From an uncultured Treponema sp. (GTDB lineage: Bacteria > Spirochaetota > Spirochaetia > Treponematales > Treponemataceae): a stretch of 64,000 nt of DNA. The DNA is taken from positions 1 through 64,000 of the forward strand of contig NZ_CAMCEC010000010.1 of NCBI RefSeq assembly GCF_945873775.1. Direction: 5' to 3'. The notes beneath the pieces are model-generated. The model worked only from the letters and a program-made list of their open reading frames with translations, was not told the DNA's origin and searched no databases. The position numbers were made by a program, and so were the translations under genes. Positions 35,081-43,319 of the stretch are shown piece by piece (the first letter of the stretch is position 1; every line of letters starts with the position of its first letter).

Positions 35081-38000
35081 TTACATCTCCTTCACCTTGC
35101 TCTCAATAAACTCGATTTCATCTTTTGAAAGATTGTATTTCTTATACAGCTGTTTGTCGATTTCGGGAATAGATTTGCTCCAGTCAATATCGCTGTTTGC
35201 AGTGAAATCTTGAAGAGGCACATTAAGCCAAGTTTCACGAGGATTATCTTGTGTTACTTTGAGTGTTCCAAGCATTGCACGGGCGAATTTTGTTTTTATA
35301 TACTTCATGCAATTTTCGGCTTCTTCTTGTGAATTAAATTTTCCAACACTTAAAAATGTTGTAGTAGAGCCGACTATCGGCTCGCCGACTATCGGGGTCG
35401 ATAGAACTTCGCCTATCGCCCCCGTTCCATTTGCCTTAGGAATAAATACTTTATAAGAATCAAAATTGTCGGGCACTTTTACATAAGATTTTTTTATCCA
35501 TTTTAGAATACGATTATTTTTCTCCCGACCAAAAATCTTCGCATAGTCATAATCATCATTAGGTTTTTCTTCATAAAACAATTCTGGGAATGTATCAAAA
35601 ACATTTGACCCGATATCATATTTATGACCTTTACTCTGACGATTTTCAGCCCATGGATTTTCCTCATAAAGTTTATCAGTCAAACGATATAAATCACGAC
35701 CATATACTAATTCCGAGAACGTTGCAAAATCTTTTGCTTTTACTTTTTCTAATATTGTTCGTAATTCATCATAAGCAACAAAAGTTCCAATCTTTTCAAA
35801 AGTCTTATTTTTATCCCAATAAGTAACTGCAACACCGCCTTTTATATCTACTGTTGGGAAAACATCTCCACTGTTTGCCCAATATTGAACAACTTTGTAA
35901 TGTTCATCATTAAGCATTTTTTCATTCCAGTCTTTCGGAGTTTTACCGGCATTGAACAAAAATCTTGCAGGATGAATAAAGCTTACCTTTTCACCAAGCT
36001 TGCAGGCGGCATCAATAAAAAGATGATAAATTGGATCTGAACCGTTTGCGTCTCCTGTTGCCATAATCTGATATGGTGGATTACCTACTATTGCATCAAA
36101 TTTCATATCTTCATTTCCATCCTTTTTCCAGTAATTTGTTTTGCTCACTTTGCTTATAAAGTTTTCTGGTTTGTTTTTCAGCTGATTTACGAGGTCTTCA
36201 AAATAATGAGCATTTACTTTTGTTCCTGTGAATCCGGCCAAAGTTCTTTGCGCAATTCTTTTTGCCATAGGTGTTTTACAAATTAAGAAAATGTTTTCTG
36301 CAAGAACTTTCTTCCATAAATCAATTTCCATTTCTCGTGTAGGCTTAGGGCCTAGCTCAAGTTTTGCCCGAGTGCGATAGACACTATAAGCACAATATAA
36401 GGCATACAAACCGCTTTTTGAGTTTATTTCCAAAATATGTGTATTCTTTTTAAAAACTTCATCAGTAATTTCATTTTGTTTTATTAATTCTGGTTCAAGT
36501 ATTTGCTCATTATAATCTTTATCATAGAAACACCAGCCTCCAAGACTTTGTGCAAGGTGCATATTTACAACACGCCAAGGAGTAAGAACAGTTTCTTTAT
36601 CTGGGTTTCGGAATGTAGCAAAAATTGAACTTATACGCTCAATTCTTTCTTCTATACTAAGTTTATCCGCAGCGCGAGCCATTTCCCGGATTTTTATACC
36701 AGACTCACGGAACACATCTGAATCATAATATTTTTTGAACTGTCCAAAGATTTCTTTAGTTACACCTTTTGGCATAAACTCTTCCCATGAAAGGTCATCA
36801 ACTAAATCACAAAAATTATCAAGAGTAATTGTTTCTTCTGTTCCATCAAGATTTTTTTGCAAATCAGCTCCGTACATCAAAAGCGGCATTCTGATAGAAA
36901 TTCCTCGTAAGATGGAAATTGCAGTATCACGATTTTTCTTGATTTCTTTTTCGCGAGCTAATGCTTCCTGCTGCTTTGGAGTAAGTTCTTTAACAGGTTT
37001 TTCTCTGATTTCAGGCAGCTGTAATAATTCATATTGTTCATCAGTTAAACCTTGTGCGTTAATGTTTATATCACCTGTACTTCCTTGAGCTTTTGTTGAA
37101 CCAATTATTTCTTTAAGTTTAGAAAACTCTTCAAGAGCAAGTTTATCCATGTGAAGAAGTTCATCATTATAAAGATAACTGTCTTCAAAACCATTTTTTA
37201 CAACCCGCTCAATATAAGCCTTTTTAAGCTGACCAAGCATTTTTTCGGTATTATAGACCTTCATCTGACTGCCTTCAAAACCAATGATTGGACAGAAGTT
37301 TAAGAACTCGCCCAATATCTCACGGTCATTGTTCGTTGTTTTACCGGCTTTGCTGCTGATTTTTGCAGTTTCCGCAATTACTTTTAGAGTACGGTCTGGA
37401 GCAAAGTCGAATACAAAACATTCTTCTTTCTGCTTTCCTCCAATTATAGCTGGTGTCTGAACACGAAAAATTGTCTGCATATAAGTACTTGCCGCAGTAT
37501 TGAAGCTACCAGACAGCATAAAACAAGCAGTCCAAGGTTTTACGCTTACGCCGGTAGTGAGTCGTCCACAAGAAAGAGTAATTGAATATGAATCTTCTGG
37601 ATTTGGACCAATTGCTTTTTCTACTTTCTTTAAAGCTTCTTTTTCTTCCTCTTCTTCGTCTCCGTCACCTGCTACATTTGCAATTGCAAATTGACCAAAA
37701 ACAGGATGCTCTTGTAAAAGTTTACTTAAAGCTTTAGCTTCTTTTACTCCTGGAATCATCCAAAGTGAATGACGAAAATTCTGTCTGTATTCTTCTGTTG
37801 AATATGGATAATTTGAATCAGTATCTTCTTTTGTTAATAAATCAAGAAACTGTTTTATATTTGCTTCGTGTATAAAGTATCCCTCTTTATCAACTCTAAA
37901 GAATTCACGGAAGTTAAATGCAATGTCGGCATCTGCATATTCAGGATAAAGCTTTCCCAAGTTATATGTATAAATACTGAGTTTTGGCAGTACTGAATAT

Positions 38001-39106
38001 GGATTCGGGTCTCCCTGATGGATTTTTTCCCATTCGGCTTTTGCCCGTTGTTCCATCACATAATCCCAGGTATAGATTTCATCTTCTTTAAAATCATCCA
38101 TAAGATTGAATGGAGTACCAGAGAGATGAAGGACTCTCGTGTTTTCTTTGCGGCATTTTGATAGAACAGCTTTACCAAGTTCAGTTTGCGTTCCTTCATG
38201 AGCTTCATCAATTATGATTAAATCCCATGCTATATTGAAAATTTCTTCATTCTTAGCAAACTTTCCTCCAACAAGTTCAGAACCTCTCATATCCTGAATT
38301 GAGGCAAAGTAAATGAAGTGGAAGTCCTTCATTCCGTTATCGTCAGCCTTATGAATCATTTCATGGAAGTTTTCTTCTTCTGTTGGATCACCCCCATTCT
38401 TCTTAGAAAAATAATAGAAATCATCACGGTCATAAAATATTTTTCCATAATCTTCAAACCAACCAGAATCAACTACAGGTCGATGTGTCAAAATGAGAGT
38501 GCGATTGTAATTCATGCGCTTAACAACTTCTAATGTAGAAAGTGTTTTTCCAAATCTCATTTTAGCATTCCATAGCATCTGATGACTTCCACCAGATTTT
38601 TTGAATTGTTTAATTGTCTTTTCAATAGCTTCCGTCTGTTCTGGTCTGAAAATTACAGGACTTCTATCTGTAGTTATTTCACTTGCATTGAGAGATGTTC
38701 TTCCTTCTTTTGCAGCTGCAATTGCTTTCTTTACAGTTTCAAGATCTGTGTAAAACCATTCATTTGCTTTATGTTCTGTATCAAATATTTTTCTTTTAAT
38801 ACCAGAGCGTACAAGAATGTCATGAATATCATGATCTTGAAAAACTATAAGATTTTTTCCTTTCATATAAGCCGTTGCTTCGGTATATAGAAGTTCAAAA
38901 GACACTCCGGCTGTTTGTGTCTGATGGCGGATTCTATCTTTTGCAGCAGCATTTAATTCTTTGCAATTTGGCTCAAAAGCAAAATAAGCCATTCCTGCAT
39001 TACAAGAGGCTTCGCCAATTTTAAGAATACCTTCATGGGCTGTATCGTTAATGCGATAAACATAAATCAATTTTTGCTCAAATGCTTGATTAAAAATCTG
39101 TGCCAT
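35081..39106 (-). CDS. GIY-YIG-like / SF2 helicase / Eco57I-type adenine methyltransferase fusion
   Basis: 1341 residues, one polypeptide with three parts. Residues 1-125 look like a T5orf172/GIY-YIG nuclease (LIYVYRIN...ILKIGEAS, then DRIRHQTQTAGVSFELLY). Residues about 150-620 are a helicase: AKMRFGKT (181-188), DEAH (300-303), SGTP (329-332) and RLTTGVSV. Residues about 880-1200 are an N6-adenine methyltransferase with IVGNPPYQ (NPPY at 1009-1012). The C-terminal part is probably target recognition. It is likely a single-chain restriction-modification enzyme. The start at 39106 follows GAGGGGGC; an upstream frame to 39214 would run into the RhuM gene. Its partner is probably the 'subunit M' gene. 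Confidence 0.8.
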   Translation of the reverse strand: MAQIFNQAFEQKLIYVYRINDTAHEGILKIGEASCNAGMAYFAFEPNCKELNAAAKDRIRHQTQTAGVSFELLYTEATAYMKGKNLIVFQDHDIHDILVRSGIKRKIFDTEHKANEWFYTDLETVKKAIAAAKEGRTSLNASEITTDRSPVIFRPEQTEAIEKTIKQFKKSGGSHQMLWNAKMRFGKTLSTLEVVKRMNYNRTLILTHRPVVDSGWFEDYGKIFYDRDDFYYFSKKNGGDPTEEENFHEMIHKADDNGMKDFHFIYFASIQDMRGSELVGGKFAKNEEIFNIAWDLIIIDEAHEGTQTELGKAVLSKCRKENTRVLHLSGTPFNLMDDFKEDEIYTWDYVMEQRAKAEWEKIHQGDPNPYSVLPKLSIYTYNLGKLYPEYADADIAFNFREFFRVDKEGYFIHEANIKQFLDLLTKEDTDSNYPYSTEEYRQNFRHSLWMIPGVKEAKALSKLLQEHPVFGQFAIANVAGDGDEEEEEKEALKKVEKAIGPNPEDSYSITLSCGRLTTGVSVKPWTACFMLSGSFNTAASTYMQTIFRVQTPAIIGGKQKEECFVFDFAPDRTLKVIAETAKISSKAGKTTNNDREILGEFLNFCPIIGFEGSQMKVYNTEKMLGQLKKAYIERVVKNGFEDSYLYNDELLHMDKLALEEFSKLKEIIGSTKAQGSTGDININAQGLTDEQYELLQLPEIREKPVKELTPKQQEALAREKEIKKNRDTAISILRGISIRMPLLMYGADLQKNLDGTEETITLDNFCDLVDDLSWEEFMPKGVTKEIFGQFKKYYDSDVFRESGIKIREMARAADKLSIEERIERISSIFATFRNPDKETVLTPWRVVNMHLAQSLGGWCFYDKDYNEQILEPELIKQNEITDEVFKKNTHILEINSKSGLYALYCAYSVYRTRAKLELGPKPTREMEIDLWKKVLAENIFLICKTPMAKRIAQRTLAGFTGTKVNAHYFEDLVNQLKNKPENFISKVSKTNYWKKDGNEDMKFDAIVGNPPYQIMATGDANGSDPIYHLFIDAACKLGEKVSFIHPARFLFNAGKTPKDWNEKMLNDEHYKVVQYWANSGDVFPTVDIKGGVAVTYWDKNKTFEKIGTFVAYDELRTILEKVKAKDFATFSELVYGRDLYRLTDKLYEENPWAENRQSKGHKYDIGSNVFDTFPELFYEEKPNDDYDYAKIFGREKNNRILKWIKKSYVKVPDNFDSYKVFIPKANGTGAIGEVLSTPIVGEPIVGSTTTFLSVGKFNSQEEAENCMKYIKTKFARAMLGTLKVTQDNPRETWLNVPLQDFTANSDIDWSKSIPEIDKQLYKKYNLSKDEIEFIESKVKEM

Positions 39107-39107
39107 T

Positions 39108-40148
39108 TTACAAAGCCCCCTCATCTTCAACAAATCTATCAAAGTCGCTCTTGTATAATCTGTCCTGCACAATTCGGTATTTTTCAAATTCTGTTTCGGC
39201 GTGAAGCTTTGCAATTTCTGCCGTTACTTTTCCTGCATCCTGCAAAAGTCCGTATTCAAACATCTCTATAAACTTATTCAATCGTTTTTCCCAGTCAGCC
39301 ATTGTAAGCGGAATATGACGGTTTGCCATGTTTTCGGCAAAATCAAGGTAAGCGGAAACCATGCGGTTCAATTGTCCTAATTCTTTTTCTGTAAGATAGT
39401 TTTTTGCAACTGTTACATCGCTTTTTTTTATCTTTCCATTTGGGGCATCCTGCCATGTCGTAAGCCCCATATGTTCTTTTCTTGCATCAGCCCGCTCTAC
39501 AATCAATTCTGCTGCTGTGTGCCCATGAACGGCAAAATGCATTTTGTTCTGAACGGTGGCATAAAAACGTTTTGTAGCGGCGGCATCTTTGTCATAGTCA
39601 ATTGCAGTAGCATAAATGTCAGTAATTTTCTGATAAAACTTGCGCTCACTGGAACGAATCTCACGGATTCGTTCCAACTGTTCCTCAAAATACTTTTTTG
39701 TAAGAATTGAGCCATCATTTTTAAGACGCTCATCATCCATTGCAAAGCCTTTGATGGTATATTCTTTTGCAATATTATTGACCCATTTGCGGAACTGCAC
39801 GGCTCTTTCAGAATTCACCTTAAAGCCAACAGCGATTATCATCTGAAGGTTATAGTGCTTTACTTCACGAGAAACTTCACGACCGCCCTCATTTTGAACT
39901 ATTAAAAAATTTTTAATAGTTGCCTCTGGAGTTAATTCATTGTCATCATAAATTTTTTTTATGTGATAATTTATACCTGCTACATCGATTTCATACAAAA
40001 CAGCAAGCATTTTTTGCGTAATCCAGATATTTTCATCTTCGTAGCGCACTTCTACGCTGTTTTTGTCGTCACCACTTGCAGCAACAAAAGTCAAATATTC
40101 TGCGGCTGAACTACGGATTGTAACTTCTTTTATTGTTTTTCTTGCCAT
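39108..40148 (-). CDS. RhuM-family protein
   Basis: 346 residues. The family signature is clear: VRYEDENIWITQKMLAVLYE, INYHIKKIYDDNEL, then NLQMIIAVGFKVNSERAVQFRKW, and a C-terminal half with FYQKITDIYATAIDYD and MHFAVHGHTAAELI. The N-terminal part is helix-turn-helix-like and resembles KilA-N/Bro-type domains of phages. The family was named after a virulence protein in Salmonella islands; biochemical role is unknown. The start overlaps the stop of the subunit M gene (TAATG), so it is translationally coupled inside the defence operon. Confidence 0.88.
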   Translation of the reverse strand: MARKTIKEVTIRSSAAEYLTFVAASGDDKNSVEVRYEDENIWITQKMLAVLYEIDVAGINYHIKKIYDDNELTPEATIKNFLIVQNEGGREVSREVKHYNLQMIIAVGFKVNSERAVQFRKWVNNIAKEYTIKGFAMDDERLKNDGSILTKKYFEEQLERIREIRSSERKFYQKITDIYATAIDYDKDAAATKRFYATVQNKMHFAVHGHTAAELIVERADARKEHMGLTTWQDAPNGKIKKSDVTVAKNYLTEKELGQLNRMVSAYLDFAENMANRHIPLTMADWEKRLNKFIEMFEYGLLQDAGKVTAEIAKLHAETEFEKYRIVQDRLYKSDFDRFVEDEGAL

Positions 40149-41134
40149 TATTTCCCGCCTCCAAATACCATATCCACAAAGCGAATATTTCTATGAGTTT
40201 CCCAGTCTTTAATAATGCAGTAAATGCCATTGTGTTTTCGATTGTCACCTTTTATACATCCAACACAAGGCTTTGCAATTATTCTTCGTTCAAACAAATC
40301 TTCATCTATAATTTCTTTTGTACAGCAAGAATTTGGAATTACATATTTGAGGCCATCCATTTGCCATATATTCCATGCAATTACTTTTGCAAAACCAACC
40401 AAATCTTGAGTTTCGAGTTTTTCATTAAATTTTGCTTTATAGTGTTCAGCAATAGTAAATAAAAGATTTTCCCTTGCAATAAGAACATTATCACCTTGCC
40501 AGTCAAAACCATAAACATTTTGAACTGCACTATAAGCCCACTTTATCCATTCTTCTCTTGTTTCAGTATTTTCACTAACAATTCTAAGTTTTCTGTCTAA
40601 TATTCCAATTCTATTTGAAACTTCTATATAGTCCCCAGTTACTGCATCATAGCGGCTTGTTATATATGGAGCCTCACCGCAAGTCATTTCAAGTCTTTTA
40701 GAAAGAACATAATTTTGCCAGCTTTTTTTTTCAGAATCAGAGAATATAATTTTTTCTTTCGTTATTTCCCAAGAGTTCTCTTTTTCTAAATTAAAAACAT
40801 CTTTTCGCCCAAACCATTCTTCATCAACCTTATTGTTTTGCATATTGCAAATCCAACTTGGTGTAAAAACTTCAGCTTTCTGGCGCACTCTCTGCTGCTG
40901 CTCTGTTTTTGATTTTTCAATTCGAGGCTTTATAATTCCGCCATGACGTGAGGTAATTAATTCTATTTTGATTTCTTTCTCAGCAGAATAAGAAAAACCA
41001 TATTTGGAATAATTATCAGTTGCCCATATGATGTTATTGCCTGTTGTTTTATCTTTTAAGAGAATTGCCAATAATTCCGGATCTATTTTGAGAAGGTCAT
41101 TTTCTTTTATATCAATACTTTTTTCAGGCAACAT
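40148..41134 (-). CDS. restriction 'subunit M'-like protein
   Basis: 328 residues. It is of the kind usually labelled restriction endonuclease subunit M. Features are RQKAEVFTPSWICNMQNNKV (EVFTP at 88-92, as in adenine methylases that read EVFTP/FFTP), EMTCGEAPYITSRYDAVTG and RIGILDRKLRIVSENT. The catalytic NPPY motif and SAM loop are absent, so it is not a complete methylase; it may complete the site of the downstream fusion protein. Cys pairs near the end (CVGC) may bind metal. AAGGAA precedes the ATG, three bases after the controller gene. Confidence 0.7.
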   Translation of the reverse strand: MLPEKSIDIKENDLLKIDPELLAILLKDKTTGNNIIWATDNYSKYGFSYSAEKEIKIELITSRHGGIIKPRIEKSKTEQQQRVRQKAEVFTPSWICNMQNNKVDEEWFGRKDVFNLEKENSWEITKEKIIFSDSEKKSWQNYVLSKRLEMTCGEAPYITSRYDAVTGDYIEVSNRIGILDRKLRIVSENTETREEWIKWAYSAVQNVYGFDWQGDNVLIARENLLFTIAEHYKAKFNEKLETQDLVGFAKVIAWNIWQMDGLKYVIPNSCCTKEIIDEDLFERRIIAKPCVGCIKGDNRKHNGIYCIIKDWETHRNIRFVDMVFGGGK

Positions 41135-41137
41135 TTT

Positions 41138-41356
41138 TTAGCTATTTCCTTCCACATTATTAATTACACATATATCGCCCACATCACAATTCAGAGCTTT
41201 ACAAATGCGCTGGATACTATCCATTGAAATAAATTCACCTTTAGTCAGTTTTGCAAGAATGTTTGTAGATATTCCTGCCATTTCAATAAGGTCTGTTTTA
41301 TTCTTGTGTCCCATTTCTTTATAACGAGACCAAAGCTTTGTATAGTCTACTTGCAT
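41138..41356 (-). CDS. HTH controller protein of the defence operon
   Basis: 72 residues with one XRE/Cro-type helix-turn-helix (KTDLIEMAGISTNILAKLTKG, then SMDSIQRICKALNCDVGDIC). Such proteins act as controllers of restriction-modification operons. A longer frame to 41467 is rejected; the ATG at 41356 matches family length and lies 10 bases after the TATAAT box. A palindrome (41374-41385) sits directly upstream of the -10, so the protein likely represses or tunes its own operon. Confidence 0.85.
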   Translation of the reverse strand: MQVDYTKLWSRYKEMGHKNKTDLIEMAGISTNILAKLTKGEFISMDSIQRICKALNCDVGDICVINNVEGNS

Positions 41357-41366
41357 AATATAGATA

Positions 41367-41385
41367 ATTATATCACAACTTTGTG
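41367..41385 (-). promoter_or_regulatory. operon promoter -10 with controller operator
   Basis: TATAAT (41372-41367) is preceded by TGA, giving an extended -10 (TGATATAAT), and ends 10 bases before the controller ATG. CACAACTTTGTG (41374-41385) is a 12-base palindrome (CACAA-CT-TTGTG) abutting the -10 box. A controller dimer bound there would block or shape initiation. The divergent gene at 41471 has a second, weaker ACAC...GTGT pair at 41454-41465. Confidence 0.6.
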
Positions 41386-41470
41386 TTTTAAGTGTGTAAA
41401 ATATCACGATTTCGCAAAATATTTTTATTCCCGTTATTTGTAGAAGTTTATCACACAACGGTGTCATAGA

Positions 41471-41815
41471 ATGACCTATGATTTTTCTGGTTGGGCTGCT
41501 TTGGGGTTAGCAGCAATTGCACTAGGTGTAGGAATTGCACTGGCTGCAACTTCTGGAAATAAAGATGGATTCTATCCCCTTAATACTGATGAAAAAAAAT
41601 TTTATGCTGCTCCACAGTACATGGAAGAGCTTACAGTAATGGACTTGGCAAAGGATATTTCCGATGCTTGTACATTAAACGTAACTGACGTTGAAGCTGT
41701 TCTTACATCTTTGGTAAGAAAATTGCCTCAGTATCTTAATAATGGTTTCAAAATTCAGTTAGGTAACTTTGGTCGCGTAAAACTTTCATTTTCATCCAAA
41801 GGCTTCGAAACATGA
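41471..41815 (+). pseudogene. truncated HU-related DNA-binding protein
   Basis: 114 residues. From KKFYAAPQYMEELTVMDLAKD to KIQLGNFGRVKLSFSSKG the sequence follows the long HU-related family found in Bacteroidetes and treponemes. The C-terminal DNA-clamping arm is missing, cut by TGA at 41813. The first 40 residues are a hydrophobic segment (WAALGLAAIALGVGIALAA) that is foreign to the family. No Shine-Dalgarno is present. It overlaps the truncated lipoprotein gene on the other strand, so this is best read as a recombination remnant, though expression cannot be excluded. Confidence 0.6.
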
Positions 41816-41869
41816 AATAAAGAATAAACATAGTAGAATCAAAGAAAAAATTTTTATAGTTTTTCTCAT
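41792..41869 (-). pseudogene. truncated lipoprotein gene (signal only)
   Basis: GGAGG precedes an ATG at 41869. The frame encodes MRKTIKIFSLILLCLFFISC, a complete lipoprotein signal with a Cys at residue 20, then five residues and a stop at 41792. The rest of the gene is gone. Its end lies inside the HU-related fragment, so the two share a breakpoint near 41800. Confidence 0.6.
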
Positions 41870-42100
41870 TTGCTTGTCCTCCGGATTATTTTAATCCAGG
41901 CTCATCAATTATTTCAATCAAAAAACTCAATGACCTGAATCCATCATTACAAAACAAAATGAAGTTTTATAGCCTCCTTGCTCTATATGTCCTAACGGAG
42001 TGAAGAATTATAAAGTTTTTTTTAAAGCATATAATAACTAAAATATTAAAAATATAAGATTTTTATTGATTGAAAAAAAAGAAAAGCGTTTAAAATAAAA
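41870..42100. other. intergenic stretch right of the island
   Basis: An AT-rich stretch holding the Shine-Dalgarno of the truncated lipoprotein on its left and the tail of the 5S rRNA transcript on its right. Between them I see no gene, tRNA end or recognisable repeat. A run TTTTTTTTAAAGC near 42016 and short A-tracts are the only structure. Confidence 0.5.
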
Positions 42101-42210
42101 ACACGGCAGCTTCCTACTTTCCCGCGTTAGCAGTATCATCGGCGTAGAAGAGCTTGACTTCCGTGTTCGGTATGGGAACGGGTATTACCTCTTCACTTTG
42201 GCTACCGTAG
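42101..42210 (-). rRNA. rrf: 5S ribosomal RNA
   Basis: About 110 bases. The 5' end TACGGTAGC pairs with the 3' end GCTGCCGTG as helix I. The conserved CCCGTTCCCATACCGAAC and GGAAGTCAAGC core is present, and CGCGGGAAAGTAGG forms the later helices. No 23S or 16S gene lies within 135 bases upstream. It has its own promoter. A T-rich tail (GTTTTTATTTT) follows. Confidence 0.95.
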
Positions 42211-42215
42211 TTAAG

Positions 42216-42244
42216 AAAATATACTTTCCAAAAAAAAATGTCAA
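42216..42244 (-). promoter_or_regulatory. promoter of the solitary 5S rRNA
   Basis: TTGACA (42244-42239), 17 bases including nine Ts, and TATTTT (42221-42216) lie on the minus strand. The predicted start is at about 42209, the 5' end of the 5S. Confidence 0.7.
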
Positions 42245-42347
42245 TATGAATTTGCAAAAATATCAATTTTTTTAGAAAATATTGAATTTTTCAGTATGAA
42301 AACAGCTAGATTGCATGTAACGCTCCGACAATGACACAAAAAATTCA

Positions 42348-42950
42348 TTAAAGCGGCTTAAAATCTGAGGCTGGATGCTTGCATATAGGACAAATAAAAT
42401 CGTCCGGCAAAGTTTCGCCTTCGTAAATATATCCACAGACAGTGCAAATAAAGCCTTTTTTCTTTTCCGCGGAAGCTGGTTTTGGCTTTATGTTATTCTG
42501 ATAAAATGAATAAGTCGCTGAAGGAACTTGCGACAGAACTTCGCCATCTGTAACATCGGCAATAAAAAGCGTGTGCGTTCCCAAATCCATGGTAGAAACA
42601 ACTTTTGCGCTCAAAAATGCGTTTGTTTCTTCCGCAATATAAACAAGGCCGTTTGCAGATCTTTTAAAAGAAATTGATTCAAGTTTGTCTGTATTTCTGC
42701 CGCTTTGAAAGCCCCAATGCTTGTAAGTTTCAAATTTGGAATTTTCTGCCAGAACGGAAACATTGAATTCTTTTGTTTTAAGAATCATGTCATGCGTATA
42801 ATTCGCTTTGTTTACTGTCAAAGAAATTCTGTTTGGCTGGGAAGTAACCTGCCCCACAGTATTCACAATGCAGCCATTGTCCTTTGCGCCGTCTTTTGCA
42901 GTCAAAATAAAAAGTCCGTAAGACAAATTGAACATAGCCTTGTTATCCAT
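42348..42950 (-). CDS. hrb: high-molecular-weight rubredoxin (flavin reductase + rubredoxin)
   Basis: 200 residues. The first 150 form a flavin-reductase FMN-binding domain (GCIVNTVGQVTSQPNRISLTV, FNVSVLAENSKFETYKHWGF). The last 40 are a rubredoxin with CTVCGYIYEG and CPICKHPASDFKPL, whose four Cys bind iron. In anaerobes this fusion passes electrons from NAD(P)H to flavodiiron proteins that reduce O2 or NO. The fit with an anaerobic spirochaete is good. It lies downstream of the metal ATPase cluster, about 60 bases away. Confidence 0.92.
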   Translation of the reverse strand: MDNKAMFNLSYGLFILTAKDGAKDNGCIVNTVGQVTSQPNRISLTVNKANYTHDMILKTKEFNVSVLAENSKFETYKHWGFQSGRNTDKLESISFKRSANGLVYIAEETNAFLSAKVVSTMDLGTHTLFIADVTDGEVLSQVPSATYSFYQNNIKPKPASAEKKKGFICTVCGYIYEGETLPDDFICPICKHPASDFKPL

Positions 42951-43013
42951 AAAGAACCTCCGTTAAGAAAGAGAATTACTTTAAATATAATAAAAGCTAT
43001 GAAATATGCAAAG

Positions 43014-43316
43014 TTATTTCAGTTTTTTTTCAATTTCCTGAATTTTTTCAAGGATAACGGGCTTGTTTTTTTTGTTATAAGATTCTGCGAGTTTTCCAAG
43101 CGCAAGAAGCTCATCTTTTAAGGCAAGAAGTTTTTCCATGGGCAGATTTTCTGGAATATATTCAACAAGCACGCTGCCAGTTCTTTCATTGCGCTCAACT
43201 TTTTTTACGGCAGAATGGCTTCCGACAGCAGAATACAATGCGGAAAATATATCATCATCTTTAAAAACATCATTGCGTAAACGGATTCTTCCTGGGAAAA
43301 AACTTGAAACAATCAT
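43014..43316 (-). CDS. HMA_2-like small protein
   Basis: 100 residues. Its start, FFPGRIRLRNDVFKDDDIFSALYSAV, parallels the N-terminus of the ATPase encoded just upstream (SLPGRVRLRYERHILS), and VERNERTGSVLVEY fits the strand-loop-strand of an HMA-like fold without the CxxC metal site. It is probably a partner or regulator of the ATPase, 3 bases downstream of it. The C-terminus is a Lys-rich helix. Confidence 0.6.
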   Translation of the reverse strand: MIVSSFFPGRIRLRNDVFKDDDIFSALYSAVGSHSAVKKVERNERTGSVLVEYIPENLPMEKLLALKDELLALGKLAESYNKKNKPVILEKIQEIEKKLK

Positions 43317-43319
43317 TTT

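Noticed and set aside
35370-35412. Palindrome GAGCCGA-CTA-TCGGCTC and a direct repeat in the methyltransferase gene, looking like a second inserted element
   Set aside because: It encodes TPIVGEPIVGS, a repeated dipeptide motif that fits the continuous C-terminal methyltransferase sequence, with no sign of extra residues. The palindrome is explained by codon choice.
28252-42100. Prophage or CRISPR array in the island
   Set aside because: No phage structural, integrase or terminase genes and no regularly spaced repeats are seen. The island content is defence genes and remnants.
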